Shown: positions 20,003-30,866, counted from the stretch's first letter. The stretch is 64,000 nt of DNA from Paramacrobiotus metropolitanus (GCF_019649055.1 NW_026570312.1:186001-250000), one strand, 5' to 3'. Program-made: numbers and translations. Notes: generated by a model not told the origin, from the letters alone.

Positions 20003-21643
20003 GTGAATGATGTACGGCGCCTTCGTGATGATGTTCATCAGTTAGATTATTATATTGGGAAGAGCGTAAAACTGTGCGGTGAAGAAGTGGAGGCTTATCA
20101 AGTTATCGGAAATCCCAATCTGAAAATTACGCTTGGACCGGTAAATAATTATTACGAAAAACCGAAGCTGAATTTAAAAAATGAGAATAAAAATATGACA
20201 AAACTGTTACAAAATGCAACTATGCAAGAATTTGCATTATTTCAAGAAAACTTCTTGTCTCAACATTTTAACTATTTCTCAGATATTGATACAAAAAATC
20301 TTAATTACATCTCTTCAAATGTGGCTGCTCTTGATTGCCGGATCGATAACACGTTTTTGTTGAACTTAGTCGTTTTATCGCAATTTAGCCCGGTATTAGC
20401 GGCAAAAGCGCTCAAATACCCTAAATGTTTTGCTGTACACATGATAACAACTGACAAAGCAGCCGTTTTCAAATGTGGAAAAATCAATGCTACATTTACG
20501 GTGGAGAATTCTTATGGTTCCTGTCAATATCTGCAACCGCGGTATAATGATTATACAATTGGATTGGATGGCCTTACATTATTACCGTACAAATGTGTAC
20601 ATACAATGCCTTTTGTTTCTTTTAATAATAATATTTATGCGGTCATAAATAACACGTGGAAAAGGATATACAAAGTGACGCAACAAGCACTACATCTACA
20701 CATTAACAGCCGCTTTGACCCGATTGTGGATGTATCGGCAACATATTATCATGCTGACTCCGTGTACATGCAACAGCCAGCACGTGCTACAGATCTGCAA
20801 CAGTTTTTCATCAGTGGTCTTTCAACGCCTGTCACGTTAACAAAAGCACTCATCCATGACTGGGGCATGGACGTGCGCATCAAGCAAACAGTTGGAACAG
20901 TTGTTAGTATTACAGTTATGTTAGTTGGCATTTATGTAGGGTTAATACTGCTAAGATGGTTGCTCGGGACGCGCCTGCTTAACGAAAATAATAACGTCTC
21001 AGACGCTGGGAGTCGGGCCGGCACCGTTGGGAACTGGTGCACTGCCCGCGATCGAAAAGGCATGCGAACACTGTTCAGCCGCAGGCGGAAGACAGAAGTG
21101 GATATAAAACACTGCACAGACCATCAGTTGCCCACTCATGCGGAACTAGCTGTTAGTGTACCGGATCATACAGTTCCTGACGATTCTACTTCAGTAGTGG
21201 ATACAGTGACTTTGCCCGTCAACCTGTTATTACCTGCAATGGATATTGCTAACGATCACCCACGCAGCGGCCGGATTGCCTCTCCAGAAATTCCATATCA
21301 ACCACCGCGGATAGTCATGACGTTCAAGAAGGTAAGCCGCAAGAGTGCCAGAAATGCGCGTATTGAATCGTTCCACCGTATGAAGATTACCCGAGACAAC
21401 GCCATCAAAGCCATGGTGGATGAGTTTACGGAATTCACGCATACCGTTGTCAACCAGCAAGGTTTTCCGCATGACCAGCCTGCTATGAACATCCTGATGG
21501 ACATGGCACAGCGGACCACGACTGCCTTGGAGACGCTTGCAAAGACAACGATTTGTTGTGGGACGCGCTTACCAAGTGCCGAAAGATTTGGGATGCCGCC
21601 GAAAAAAATCAGTGCAGTTCTGGGCACACCGATCAGATGGTAG
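20003..21643 (+). CDS. Element 1 envelope-like glycoprotein, C-terminal part
   Basis: This continues the envelope in another frame; the change lies in the A run at 19962-19970. It has an ectodomain with several Cys and Asn-x-Ser/Thr sequons, then one membrane segment (VVSITVMLVGIYVGLILL, about residues 298-315). An unusually long tail of more than 200 residues follows, basic and then mixed. Such a Cys-rich ectodomain plus a single C-terminal membrane segment is the layout of retroviral and errantiviral envelope proteins; whether this one works in entry cannot be told. The frame is lost again near 21545 and continues as 21553-22005. Confidence 0.7.
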   Translation: MNDVRRLRDDVHQLDYYIGKSVKLCGEEVEAYQVIGNPNLKITLGPVNNYYEKPKLNLKNENKNMTKLLQNATMQEFALFQENFLSQHFNYFSDIDTKNLNYISSNVAALDCRIDNTFLLNLVVLSQFSPVLAAKALKYPKCFAVHMITTDKAAVFKCGKINATFTVENSYGSCQYLQPRYNDYTIGLDGLTLLPYKCVHTMPFVSFNNNIYAVINNTWKRIYKVTQQALHLHINSRFDPIVDVSATYYHADSVYMQQPARATDLQQFFISGLSTPVTLTKALIHDWGMDVRIKQTVGTVVSITVMLVGIYVGLILLRWLLGTRLLNENNNVSDAGSRAGTVGNWCTARDRKGMRTLFSRRRKTEVDIKHCTDHQLPTHAELAVSVPDHTVPDDSTSVVDTVTLPVNLLLPAMDIANDHPRSGRIASPEIPYQPPRIVMTFKKVSRKSARNARIESFHRMKITRDNAIKAMVDEFTEFTHTVVNQQGFPHDQPAMNILMDMAQRTTTALETLAKTTICCGTRLPSAERFGMPPKKISAVLGTPIRW

Positions 21644-22005
21644 CGGGACCATCAGCTGTGCAGCGGAGCAGCCCTCAGCGTGAAGAGCAACCGCCACGTT
21701 CCTTCGTTTTTCCGGCCTTCGCTAAACCGGCAACCAAGGCGCCGACTATGGCGATGGTGCAGCCACGACCATTCAAGCGGCAGCCTACTCCTCATCCGAG
21801 GGGAATTATCCGCTCGAACCGGGAGCTTTGTTTGCCTGCGTATTTTGCCCAGTTGCGCTCACCACCGCCTTATGTCGAAACACCACGAAGCCCCAGCCCG
21901 ATGGCCAATGATGACATTCAGCAATGCGCGGAGACACCAGCAAGTCCGGACGAGGATATGCCTCGCTACGTGATTGTGAACCGTAGTGCTGCCGACCAGC
22001 AATAA
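21553..22005 (+). CDS. Element 1 distal part of the envelope cytoplasmic tail or a small extra ORF
   Basis: The coding signal moves to this frame at about 21545 (WDALTKCRKIWDAAEKN) and is Pro/Arg-rich (PPPYVETPRSPSPM) up to the TAA at 22003-22005. It may be the end of the envelope tail after a one-base break, or a separate overlapping ORF. PPPY resembles the late-domain motifs used for budding; that reading is speculative. Confidence 0.5.
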   Translation: MLWDALTKCRKIWDAAEKNQCSSGHTDQMVAGPSAVQRSSPQREEQPPRSFVFPAFAKPATKAPTMAMVQPRPFKRQPTPHPRGIIRSNRELCLPAYFAQLRSPPPYVETPRSPSPMANDDIQQCAETPASPDEDMPRYVIVNRSAADQQ

Positions 22006-22375
22006 GTTTGTACTGAAGTTAATTTTTATTATTATTCCTTTTTATATTAAAATACAAAAAGAAGAATTATTAATGATTAATTGTTGAATATAAAACCGAT
22101 TAATATAAAATAAAAAACATAATATTTACATTTGTGTCGTGTTATATATACATTATACTGTGTATGTTTTGTTAAGTTGTTGCAATATATTGTACTAACA
22201 TTGTTTTTTTATATAAAATTCATGCCTGTTTTTTCACAGTTATTTGATACTGTAATGCCCACTACAACGGTTCTTTCTGCTGTGGAAATTGTGTATTTTG
22301 ATTTTTTAAATTTTCGTATATAATTGTTTTTTTTACTTCCTGTTCCTGTTGGATTCGCCAGAGACGTCGAATCTC
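22006..22375 (+). other. Element 1 3' untranslated region
   Basis: Very AT-rich stretch between the last ORF and the polypurine tract, with no gene. Confidence 0.6.
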
Positions 22376-22386
22376 AAAAAGGAGGA
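22376..22386 (+). other. Element 1 polypurine tract
   Basis: AAAAAGGAGGA directly before the 3' LTR. It is the plus-strand primer in LTR elements. Confidence 0.75.
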
Positions 22387-22387
22387 C

Positions 22388-22840
22388 TGTCACGGACGGC
22401 TTAGTCATCAGCATCATCGAGGTCAGCGACGATTACATCATATGACATCAGCCTTGCATCAGACTCGCTCAGCCTTGCATCATGCGGCCTCATTCCCACG
22501 CGATAACGCCAGTGACCACACCCTCCGGCTGGCGGCACCACTCCGCCGCGCGGGTATATAAAACCACAGCTGCAACCACCGGAAGCCAGTGTGCTTTCCC
22601 CTGCGAAGTCAACCGACCAGCAGTCTACAGCCAGCCCTGCACCGGACCATCCAGCGATTGTACTAGCTTGACCTTTTGTTTAGCTTATAGCTTTGTTGTA
22701 GTGGGCACATTGATTATCATTAAAGGTCAGTCAAACACCGGTGCGTTGCCTAATCGTTATAGGTATTGTAAAGGTCATCGTTGACCTGATCCATAGGGCT
22801 CATACACACAGCACTACAGGTAGAACTCATTGTTGCTACT
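22388..22840 (+). repeat. Element 1 3' LTR
   Basis: 453 bp, same as the 5' LTR apart from the last base. TATA box at 22555-22563. Followed by the target duplication GTAC. Confidence 0.9.
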
Positions 22841-22844
22841 GTAC

Positions 22845-23629
22845 GTTATCCCAGTGTATGTAATACCTCTGCATCTGGAATAGGTATTTAGAATGATCAA
22901 GTTTTTGTTGGTGGAACAATTGAGAATTCCGGAGATGGGCGAGTATTACTGCTACTGCTTGAGCAGCTGGAATTTCTGATCCTATCCAACGGTTATGGCG
23001 GTATATAGTCATGCCACTGAACACTTCTGCCACCCAACCACCAATGGCCGATGGCCAATGGCCAATGGCCGATGCATTATGCACGTAACGATATGTATAC
23101 AAGCTTGGTGGTTTATTTCTTGCGCAAAGGTAAAGCAATCAATACAGATTCATGCCATGCCATGATATTATTATTATGATGTTAAATTTTTTCAGATGAT
23201 TTTCTTCTCTAAAATCCAGGTATAAACCTAAACACTGGACACTGACGAAGAATATGTGCCTTCGGGATATAGAAACACGTTCATATCTCGGATATTAACC
23301 TCAAATAATTTTTTACCTGTAACAGCTGCTTCTTATCGTTGTGACCAACATAGATGGCGATGAATAATACCGCCTGCAAAGTTCCGGGTCGATGCTCCGC
23401 ACAGTATGCGTGACAGTGTGACTGTAAATGTCAACGGTTATTTAAACCAACCGTCTTTTGGCTGTTTAGTTTTTACTTCGCATTCACTTATTAACTTTTG
23501 TACCCATGAATCCTTTATGTACACATTCTGTATGTACACATTATGTATGTATTTATGTACTTTATTCAGCTAAAAAGGCATTACTACTAGGATCTGACAA
23601 GACAGCATAGCGCATGTAAATTCTACAAA
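22845..23629. other. intergenic, 5' flank of the LRR gene
   Basis: No gene. A short array of GGCCAATG/GGCCGATG words lies at 23042-23075, and another short repeat (GTACACATT-TGTATGTA) near 23515-23560. Confidence 0.45.
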
Positions 23630-25294
23630 ATGCCTATGTGCCAGTTCAGTAAATTCATTTTTGCATCGTTGCTACTAACAGCTGGCATTATCCTGCCGGT
23701 ACTATCAGGCGATTTTGGCGTACGACATCTTGACTCGGGGAAACGCGGCTACGGGATATCTGACTCTTATTCCTTCTTTCCCAGTAACCAACGTCCATGT
23801 GAAACGTTCGTTCTGTCGGCGTGCGATCCGCGCTGGTTGTACTGCACCTGCGGGAAGCCAGTGTACAACGTCAGTGCTATTCCCGTTGACCAGGTACACC
23901 TGTATCTTGGCACCCAGACAACGGTAGCGCGTGTCTACGATCAATGCTATTCCAGTTGCTTGCTACCCGCGTTCGATCCGCTACCGCCGCTTCCCAACAC
24001 CACCCTGATTCGCTTGAGCAATATTTGGGTGGCACCCAACGATCTCCCGTTTCCCGTGGGCCGATTCTTGGTTAATGTCAAGAAGACGGTGAAGAAATTG
24101 TGGCTGATGGAAATCTATCTGCCCTCACTAACACGGGATACGTTTACGGGTTTCTCGGCCCTCGAGAGCCTGATACTGGAGCGGAATCGGCTGTCCGCCA
24201 TTGCTTTAGACGCTTTAGAGGCATTCGTTCCGCCACCGGGACGTGGAGCACCGCCATCTAGACTCGAGGCGTTCTCCCTCACCGACAACTATCTGGAGCA
24301 ATTGGATTGGTCGATGATGCAGCCACTGGCTGACACTATCAAGGTATTAAAACGATGCTCTGAAAGCATCTTAACTGGGTTGCTTATACAGCGCTCCCCG
24401 GGAGCAGTCGACTGCTCAGGTTGGAAAGGATGCGAGATCACGAAGCAGCTATGATTACCAGAATCGAGAACCTAAAAATACCAGAAATTACAATTACCAG
24501 ATTCGAGAAACACCAGCTCACAGTTGCGGCCAGATTGAAACCTAAATTTACTAGAACGTTTTTCCGTTTTTTTTTGTTTTCTTCCGTACGAATGGAAAAA
24601 GAACGGATATTACTAAAATCAGAAATACCATGGCAGCATCTGATAAGTGCGTCTAGTCATGCTGCGCTCATGGTGAGCTGATCGGAACAGGTAGACGCAC
24701 ACTCACACATGGTGAACCGCTTAGACAACATTCATTCGCTTTAATTAATATCAAGCAAAGAGAAATTATACAATGTAACTGGATTGGTGGCGATACTTTA
24801 ATCGCTAATTAGCTGCATTTTTGCAGCACGTTTCCGTGATGATGTGTGGCGTTCGTCAGCTCCATCTGAGCCGGTTCTTCAGCATGCGCCGCATCGAATC
24901 TGTCAATCTAGCGGGGAACAACCTGACAAGCGTGGACAGTCGTTTCCTCGATAGTCTTACGCAGTCGCATGGGCGTCCCGGCTTGAGTCTGCATTGCAAT
25001 CCGCTGTGTACGAGCGACGTACGGTGTCGCTGTGCGCCGCTATCCAACCTGTGGAGCTGGTTCACCAACGCGTCGACGCGGGTCACGGAAATCGAACCGG
25101 GTATCATGATTAACTGGCAAGTTGGCGACGGTGTGACATGTGGTCAATACACTGATACACACGGGGGAAGTTTGTATAACCGCTTTCGGATCGAAAAGGA
25201 TGATGAATCCGGCAGGACCTACACGGGGCGGGACGTCCAGATACTGGCAAGATGGATGCTGGATGGTTGGAAATCTGCAACTAATCTATTTTAA
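23630..25294 (+). CDS. secreted leucine-rich-repeat protein, two exons
   Basis: Exon 1 is 23630-24343 (238 codons) and exon 2 is 24827-25294 (155 codons plus stop). Both joins are phase 0: AAG|GTATTA and TTTGCAG|CACGTT. The predicted protein is 393 aa. An N-terminal signal peptide (FIFASLLLTAGIILPVLSG) is followed by a Cys-rich region, then LRR units (KKLWLMEIYLP, LESLILERNRLSAI, LEAFSLTDNYLEQLD; exon 2: IESVNLAGNNLTSV). A C-terminal Cys cap (LHCNPLCTSDVRCRC) resembles an LRRCT. There is no membrane segment after the cap, so it is probably secreted. Such proteins act in extracellular binding; the partner is unknown. The 3' flank shares sequence with that of the 7980-8542 gene. Confidence 0.78.
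24344..24826 (+). other. intron of the LRR gene
   Basis: 483 bp with GT..AG ends and a branch-like CTAATT upstream of a T-rich acceptor. It contains no other gene. Confidence 0.65.
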
Positions 25295-27480
25295 ACACGC
25301 TTTACGTAGAATGCATGTATTGCGTATGGTATGTACAATATGTTGTGTGACGCGCGTCTCGTTTCTGTTTATGTACGACTTGCTGTTCTTTAATCTAACT
25401 CTTGTGATCACTACTCGTACTCGTACTGGCCTCTATTTTATTGACGTTGTTGGTTTGGTACAGTCAAAGTTTAAAACTTTTCGTCCGTTTCTGCGATTCC
25501 CGGAAACGTGATGGGATAATTCGGTAAATCGAATCGACCGGTTTTCAGGCATGCAATTGGCTATACTGTAGTTGCGAGGCCGCGGTTAAAATAGCGTCAC
25601 CACAAAAACTTGTTGTTCACCATACGATTACATAAAGAAAGCCGTTTCCGCCGACCGGAGTTTGTGGGAGATAAATCGGCATTCATGTGGGAGACGGACG
25701 GATAAACTAATAAACACGAACTAAATCATCGCGCAGTGTGCACTTCAGTTTATTAAAAAAATAAAATAAAATAAATAAAGAATAAGAATTACCAATATTT
25801 ATCATTGTTTCGGGAACTGGTGTTTATCAATGATTCTGGCAGCTATTTCAACACTGATTCGGTGAGTAATGTGACTGGTACTGTGTGGATGACTTGCATA
25901 AGAAAGACGAGTGGGTAAATGAAATAAGCTGTCACAGTGCTCAGGGATTGCAGTATGGAGGAACACGAAGATCAGGCAGCGTTAGCAAAACTGTTCTATC
26001 TGTGCGTGCACAGAGCCAGGTTGAATTTAACCATTCCTGTTGGAAGCTGTATTCCCGCGCCTAGAGTGGTAGTGCCAAAAACGCATTAAATCGATTAAGC
26101 GGCAGCGGGACGACCTCCTGGATATATTCCCTTAAAATCCGATGCTTTCAGATGTCAAAATCGACTGCGTACGCGGTGCTGATCGATTACTAGAGTACTC
26201 GTTGTACGCTACCGTACGGCATACAGTACATACTCCCCCGGCAGTCCAGCAAGAACAGAAAGCGTTATTCAAATGCCAACCGACGCACAAAATTAATGCG
26301 GTTTAATAGCAACTAGCCCAGTCAATAGTCATTTAGTCTGGGTGGATTTTTGTTGATTAACCGAGACTATAAAGGATGGAATCAGGCATTGGAGGAAAGG
26401 AGGATTGTGGAAAAACCAGCAATATTTCCGGCAAAACATATGCCCATAAAGGGCTATATTTACGATCACTACTTGAATATCTGTTTGCTACTACCGCTGA
26501 ACAGGCCGATATTCAAGCAGAGCTCGTTTCTCTTAATTCCTCGGTGGATCTTTATCCGACGATGAGGCCCGGTTTCTGTGCTAGTGCTACACAGGAAATA
26601 CAACGCATAATATTATAGCAAGGACCATAGGTTTATTTGACGACAAGGACAAATTGTATCGTCCTGTTTCTGGATAAAACCAGGCAAGTAAACAGCGCCA
26701 ACGCCGTTTAAGGTTGCTTTTCATGTAAAGACGATTGCGGGAAGTGTGCACATTGCATAGCAGCCTGGATTTGGATGGATTTTTATCTGGGTACAGTGTT
26801 TGGCGCCAAATTTACTGTGCTCTGCTAAACAATGTACCAGTGCCGAAACGTGGTAACCATTTTGTAGAAATTTTTATCCGTTTTTTTATCGCGTTGCAGC
26901 TACTGTATAAATAATTTCGGGCATTTGTTCTTTTTTGGTACTTGCTACATTTGAGGCTGAGCTGAGCAACGTATTTTCTCAAGTATTCTTTTGATCAAGA
27001 GTTCTTTGGGAAAACGCCATGAAGGCCTTGCTGTATCCTAATTTCGCCAGTGCGCTAGCTCCCAGCAGCGGCGGAACGTGCACTCGCGGCATAAACTACG
27101 TTTGCAGCGTACCGGTACGGTCATTGTAAAATCACACTAACGAAACTGTTGCTTTTTATTCGAGAGCCGCCCTGGTAAGCGGCACAACCGTTTCAGTACT
27201 TCTGTGCAAAATGGCAGTACTTCTACGAAGAACGATTAGTATAACCTCGCACAAGATTACAGTACTTTTGTACGATTTTATAGTCAAGATCGATGCCGGT
27301 TAGAGGGCTGTACATGCCTCTATGTACCTATTCTGTAAAATTTATTTTGATGGTGGCACCTTTAATGTCAGACAATACGGAAAAAAGGAAAAGTACAGAA
27401 GATGACATGCACAACAGAACATACAACGGGAAATGCTGCAGATGAAAGGTCGGCCGGTGGATCAAGAATCCACAAGGAGG
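25295..27480. other. intergenic, with shared and duplicated blocks
   Basis: 25465-25645 matches 8590-8765. 25985-26560 is block D copy 2. From about 27125 the sequence matches the stretch from about 41715 (ACTAACGAAACTGTTGCTT, GCGGCACAACCGTT, and TTTAATGTCAGACAATAC at 27366 and 42251), which is the start of the segmental duplication carrying TF2 and TF4. Confidence 0.55.
25985..26560. repeat. duplicated block D, copy 2
   Basis: Colinear partner of 14955-15467 without an LTR element. A plus-strand frame, 26376-26618, includes a DCGKT-to-DIQAELVS stretch that aligns with the frame in copy 1. Confidence 0.6.
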
Positions 27481-27693
27481 CTAAACATTAACCCAAGGTT
27501 GCGACAGGCGGGCAACCAGTTCAGCAAAGCCGGACTGGGCGGTGACCAAAGGGTCCTTGATTTCCTGCAGAGCGGCCACCGTCAGCGTGGTCAGCCGGCT
27601 GACATCCACTTCGCCGAGAGTGGACGATGTCCAGCCCCGCAGGCGGTAGTGGGTGGAAGTGCGCGGATCCGGGCTCTGGTACCAGTTGAGCGC
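27481..27693 (-). CDS. TF2 exon C
   Basis: Begins after the acceptor TCGCAG with ALNWYQSPDPR and ends at TAG 27481-27483. It aligns along its length with TF4 exon C but has four more residues at the end. Confidence 0.7.
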   Translation of the reverse strand, partial: ALNWYQSPDPRTSTHYRLRGWTSSTLGEVDVSRLTTLTVAALQEIKDPLVTAQSGFAELVARLSQPWVNV

Positions 27694-28322
27694 CTGCGAC
27701 AGTATCCACGTTAATACAACCGCCGGCGCTGAGAGTCAGAGTCTAACCACTAAACCGCTGATTTCGATTTGTACTAATAGAGGTTTTTTAGATTTCTTAG
27801 GTTTCGTAGGCTTCTAAGTTTCTCAAACACAAATAAAGATGTCAAAGAAATATAAGTACGGTACTTCAAGAAACCGAAGACAATAAGACAGCAAAACTTA
27901 CAAAAAAAAACCGGAGGAGCCTACGAAACTCGAAAAATTCTAAGAAGCCTAAGAAGCAAATAAATCGAGGAACCTTAAAAATTATATGCATTATTAAATT
28001 GTTCAGAAACCTAAAGTACTAAGAAAAATTTGGAAAATCTGAAAGCATAAAGAACTCGAGAAATCCGAAGAACCAAAGAAAAAAAGTAAATCGTGAAAAA
28101 TTAAAAATCCTGAGAAACCAAAGAAACTAATCTTTAAAACCATGATAGACCAAAGAAACTTGAGAACTTGTAAGAAACTTTAACAATAAGAGTCAGACAG
28201 AGAATTTTAAGGGTCAGACCAACTAACAGTCTCTCAGCTCCGGCGTAGTGCAATTCTTTGAGCAAGGGGGCGTAACTCGCACGTATAAAACGAAACATAA
28301 CCGTTACCTACCGGTAACTAAC

Positions 28323-29122
28323 CTTCACAATCAGGTGTAACTCATTGTGGCGCTGCTGCGCAATGCAGTCAGCGATCCACCCGGCAATCCCTTGCCGATC
28401 CAGCGGCCCGCCAGCACCAGATCCCTCTCGAACACCTCCCACAGCTGCAACTGCACACCCTCAAAGTCCGCGTTGTGGAACGCGAAATCCTTAACTGCTG
28501 CTGAAAAGCTATGGTCCTGTAGCGTCAAGTTCTTCCACATCACGCTCTCGCCCAATCCCGAATACGCCACCGCCAAGTGCGCCGTACGCTCGATCAGCTG
28601 CGCGAAGAACGCCCGCTCATCACCGAAACGGCACTGGTCCAACTCCAGGACCGGGATGCGACTGCCGTTGAGGAGGTGCTGGATGAGTGCAGCCAACTGC
28701 TCGCATTCGTCCAAATCCAGACCAGTGATCCGTGCCTTCTCAGTACGAGGGCTGAGACACTTCAACAAGCAGTTCACCACCAAATACATATGCTGCTGCG
28801 GAAAACGCTCGTCTCCATAGGCCGTTAGGTTTCCAGAGACCCGCAAATCGGTGACGTAGACCCCGGTCGTAAGAATGGTGTTCCACAGCTGACACACACG
28901 GCGACAGCGAACGCGCTCGATGGAGTCCAGTGTCTGGAAGATTTCCAGCCACAATTCAAAGGGTAAGGCCACATTCCGTCCGCTGACGTCTTGGTCGTCT
29001 TGCAAAGTAATCCAGCCGGCGTGATTGAGTGCACCGCTTCCCAGGTGGCGGCGTATCCATTGCAGTGTCGCCGGCGAGCAGCTGTCCGGCTTTTCCTTCT
29101 TGGCTCTTTTATAGACCTTTTC
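28323..29122 (-). pseudogene. TF2 exon B (F-box), one base lost
   Basis: F-box core LPFELWLEIFQTLDS and RRVCQLW. An LRR-like tail follows (ARITGLDLDECEQLAALI, IPVLELDQCRF). The break lies near the end (LVLAG), after which the frame of the family is recovered one base off. Confidence 0.72.
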
Positions 29123-29570
29123 CTGCAGAAATTACCCTTCATCAATTCTTAAACCGTTTTTTTCCTTCACGTTTGCCCTCATCTCGGTAGTTCTAATAAC
29201 ATTCTTTTCCACAAACCACAGAACCAACTGAACAAAACTTCAATAAGAAAGCCTAGGCAGATTTTTACATGAGAAAACCGTTTATCAAACCGTTTTTCAA
29301 CCGTCCAAATTGACAAGTTCGTAGCTTAAAAATTTAGTGGTAAACCAATAAAACAGTAAGCAACACGAACACATCCAATGGAGAATAAATCAACAGCACT
29401 AGAACAATTTTTAATAAAGCAGCAAAGTTTTGGTGACAACTTGCCGTGTGCACTGTGTAGTAGGGTGTACACAAACTTTTTCACCCTATTATATATGCTC
29501 TAAGTGTGAATTCGGAAAAGCAGCGAGCCAAACGATGGCATCGTGATTTGGTGAAAGCAAAATTACATAC

Positions 29571-30191
29571 CAGTTGCTTGGTCGTCAGCGGAGTGGCGCC
29601 ATTGTACTGCAAATAGACCAGGGTCTGGTTGAAGACGGAGATGCACAGTACGCGGCTGCGTCGCTCGTTCAATCGGCACAGGAAGATCTGGCAGGCCGCG
29701 TGCGACCCTTCCGCCCAATAAACTGCGGGCAGCGGACAACAACGGACGACAAAATCCTCCTTCACTACACGCAATTCAGCTAATCGCTGATCCGTGGGCT
29801 GTTCGCGTACTTGGAACGATGGAAAGAGTTCCCTGACGATGCGGCCGTCGGGCAATCGCACCTCCACCAACGGCGCCCAAACTGGGTCGTACTCACCCAG
29901 GGACGCGATCGTCCCGGGATACCACGTCCAGGCCGCGTCGGGATGATTACGAAGCAGCACCTGCACGGCGTCACCCGGGCGGTAGACCTGGTTGTAGAAG
30001 TGGAAGTTCTCGCAGCAGAAGATACGGCCGTATTTGACGAACTGCGCGCGCTGGGTGCTACACCCAAAATCGATGATCAGGCCGCCGTCAACAACGTTGA
30101 TAACGTCGCCGTGCTGTAGTCGGCCGTCGACGAGGACGTCCACAGCGTTCCACGCGGCGATGCGGTGCTCGTCGTCCCCGTAAATAAACAT
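29571..30191 (-). CDS. TF2 exon A (Tudor/Agenet-like)
   Basis: Met at 30191 (MFIYGDDEHRIAAWNAVDV). Modules: AVDVLVDGRLQHGDVI..GLIIDFG and RPGDAVQVLLR....WTWYPGTIA...APLVEVRLPDGR. It ends at the donor CTG|GTATGT. It is very close to TF4 exon A. Confidence 0.72.
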
Positions 30192-30421
30192 CGCGATGAT
30201 TCTGATCGAGAGCTCGGTTCTTCAACAAAAACTGATGTTTCTGTCGATAAAATCAGGTCTCCTGTCGCTTAGGAAAGAGATTCTGCCTCGTTTAAAAAAC
30301 ATATTCGCGAAAGATGGATAAATAATTATTATATCTTTCTCAATGCTCGGAAAATGTCGGATCTTAACAAAGAAAATTAAAGCGTGCGAATAGCTGAGTG
30401 AAGTACAGATACTTCAGTAAC
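30192..30421. other. TF2 5' flank
   Basis: Colinear with the TF4 5' flank (45339-45550). It ends in the target duplication of the retrotransposon fragment. Confidence 0.5.
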
Positions 30422-30866
30422 CGATCGTTTGGGATGTAACCAGCTGGTGTACGGTTGCTGACTCTCATGTCACTGGAAGCTCCAAGAAATGTGGCAGCGT
30501 GGCCCAGCTGGCTGAAAATGCGAAGCGTGGAAAGTATTCGTTTTTGGAATACGGATACCTTTTTTACCCCCTAGTAATGGAAACCCTTGGAGTTTTTGGT
30601 CCGGCTTTAAGTGAATTTTTACATTTTATGGGTCGTAAAATTCGGGATTTGACTGGTGAAGCACGTTCTACTGCTTTTCTTAAGCAGCGATTCAGCCTTG
30701 CTGTTGTTAAGGGAAATGCTACGGCTGTTTTGAGCACGTTACCTTTTAACCCGAGGGAGGACCGGGAATTTGGTTGTTTTTTTAATGTTTAAATGCTAAC
30801 GATTACGTAGGGTGTCAGCGCGTGCATTTTTTGTTATTTGGGCGGCTATTGCAAATAAATCTATCC
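30422..30866 (+). mobile_element. 5'-truncated non-LTR retrotransposon fragment
   Basis: Direct repeats CTTCAGTAAC at 30412-30421 and 30867-30876 flank the insert. It is absent from the matching place in the TF4 unit. It is open from about 30427 to 30792 in one frame. The frame reads like the region after reverse transcriptase in a family of non-LTR-type polyproteins: VWDVT...SHV, then KY..LEYGYLFYPLVMETLG, GEARSTAFLKQR and GNATAVLSTLP. A 3' tail of about 70 bp follows, with AATAAA near 30854. It has no complete enzyme. Confidence 0.68.

Larger units (their letters stand above)
15472..22840 (+). mobile_element. Element 1: env-bearing LTR retrotransposon with most of pol deleted
   Basis: The two LTRs (15472-15924 and 22388-22840) read as identical except for the last base. 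The element is flanked by the 4-bp duplication GTAC (15468-15471 and 22841-22844), as expected of Ty3/Gypsy-type integration. Between the LTRs are a primer-binding site, gag with a zinc knuckle, protease, only the N-terminal part of reverse transcriptase, an integrase-tail-like Arg/Pro segment, an envelope-like gene and a polypurine tract. The rest of reverse transcriptase, RNase H and the integrase core are absent. The near-identical LTRs mean recent insertion, so enzymes were probably supplied in trans by a full-length relative. Confidence 0.88.
27481..30191 (-). pseudogene. TF2: Tudor-like/F-box gene with one frame break
   Basis: The exons are A 29571-30191 (207 codons), B 28323-29122 (800 bp) and C 27481-27693 (70 codons plus stop). 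Borders match TF4: CTG|GTATGT, CTGCAG|GAA, AAG|GTTAGT and CGCAG|GCG. Exon B lacks one base at about 28405-28412 relative to TF4; it would be 801 bp if whole. In the shifted frame translation stops at 28331-28333, losing the end of exon B. Beyond the break the original frame continues to the donor. Exons A and C are undamaged. It could be a new pseudogene or an assembly error. Confidence 0.7.

Noticed and set aside
27728-27775. tRNA-like D-arm sequence on the minus strand (GGTTTAGTGGTTAGACTC)
   Set aside because: No T-arm or acceptor stem follows. It lies in intron 2 of TF2, upstream of the exon C acceptor.
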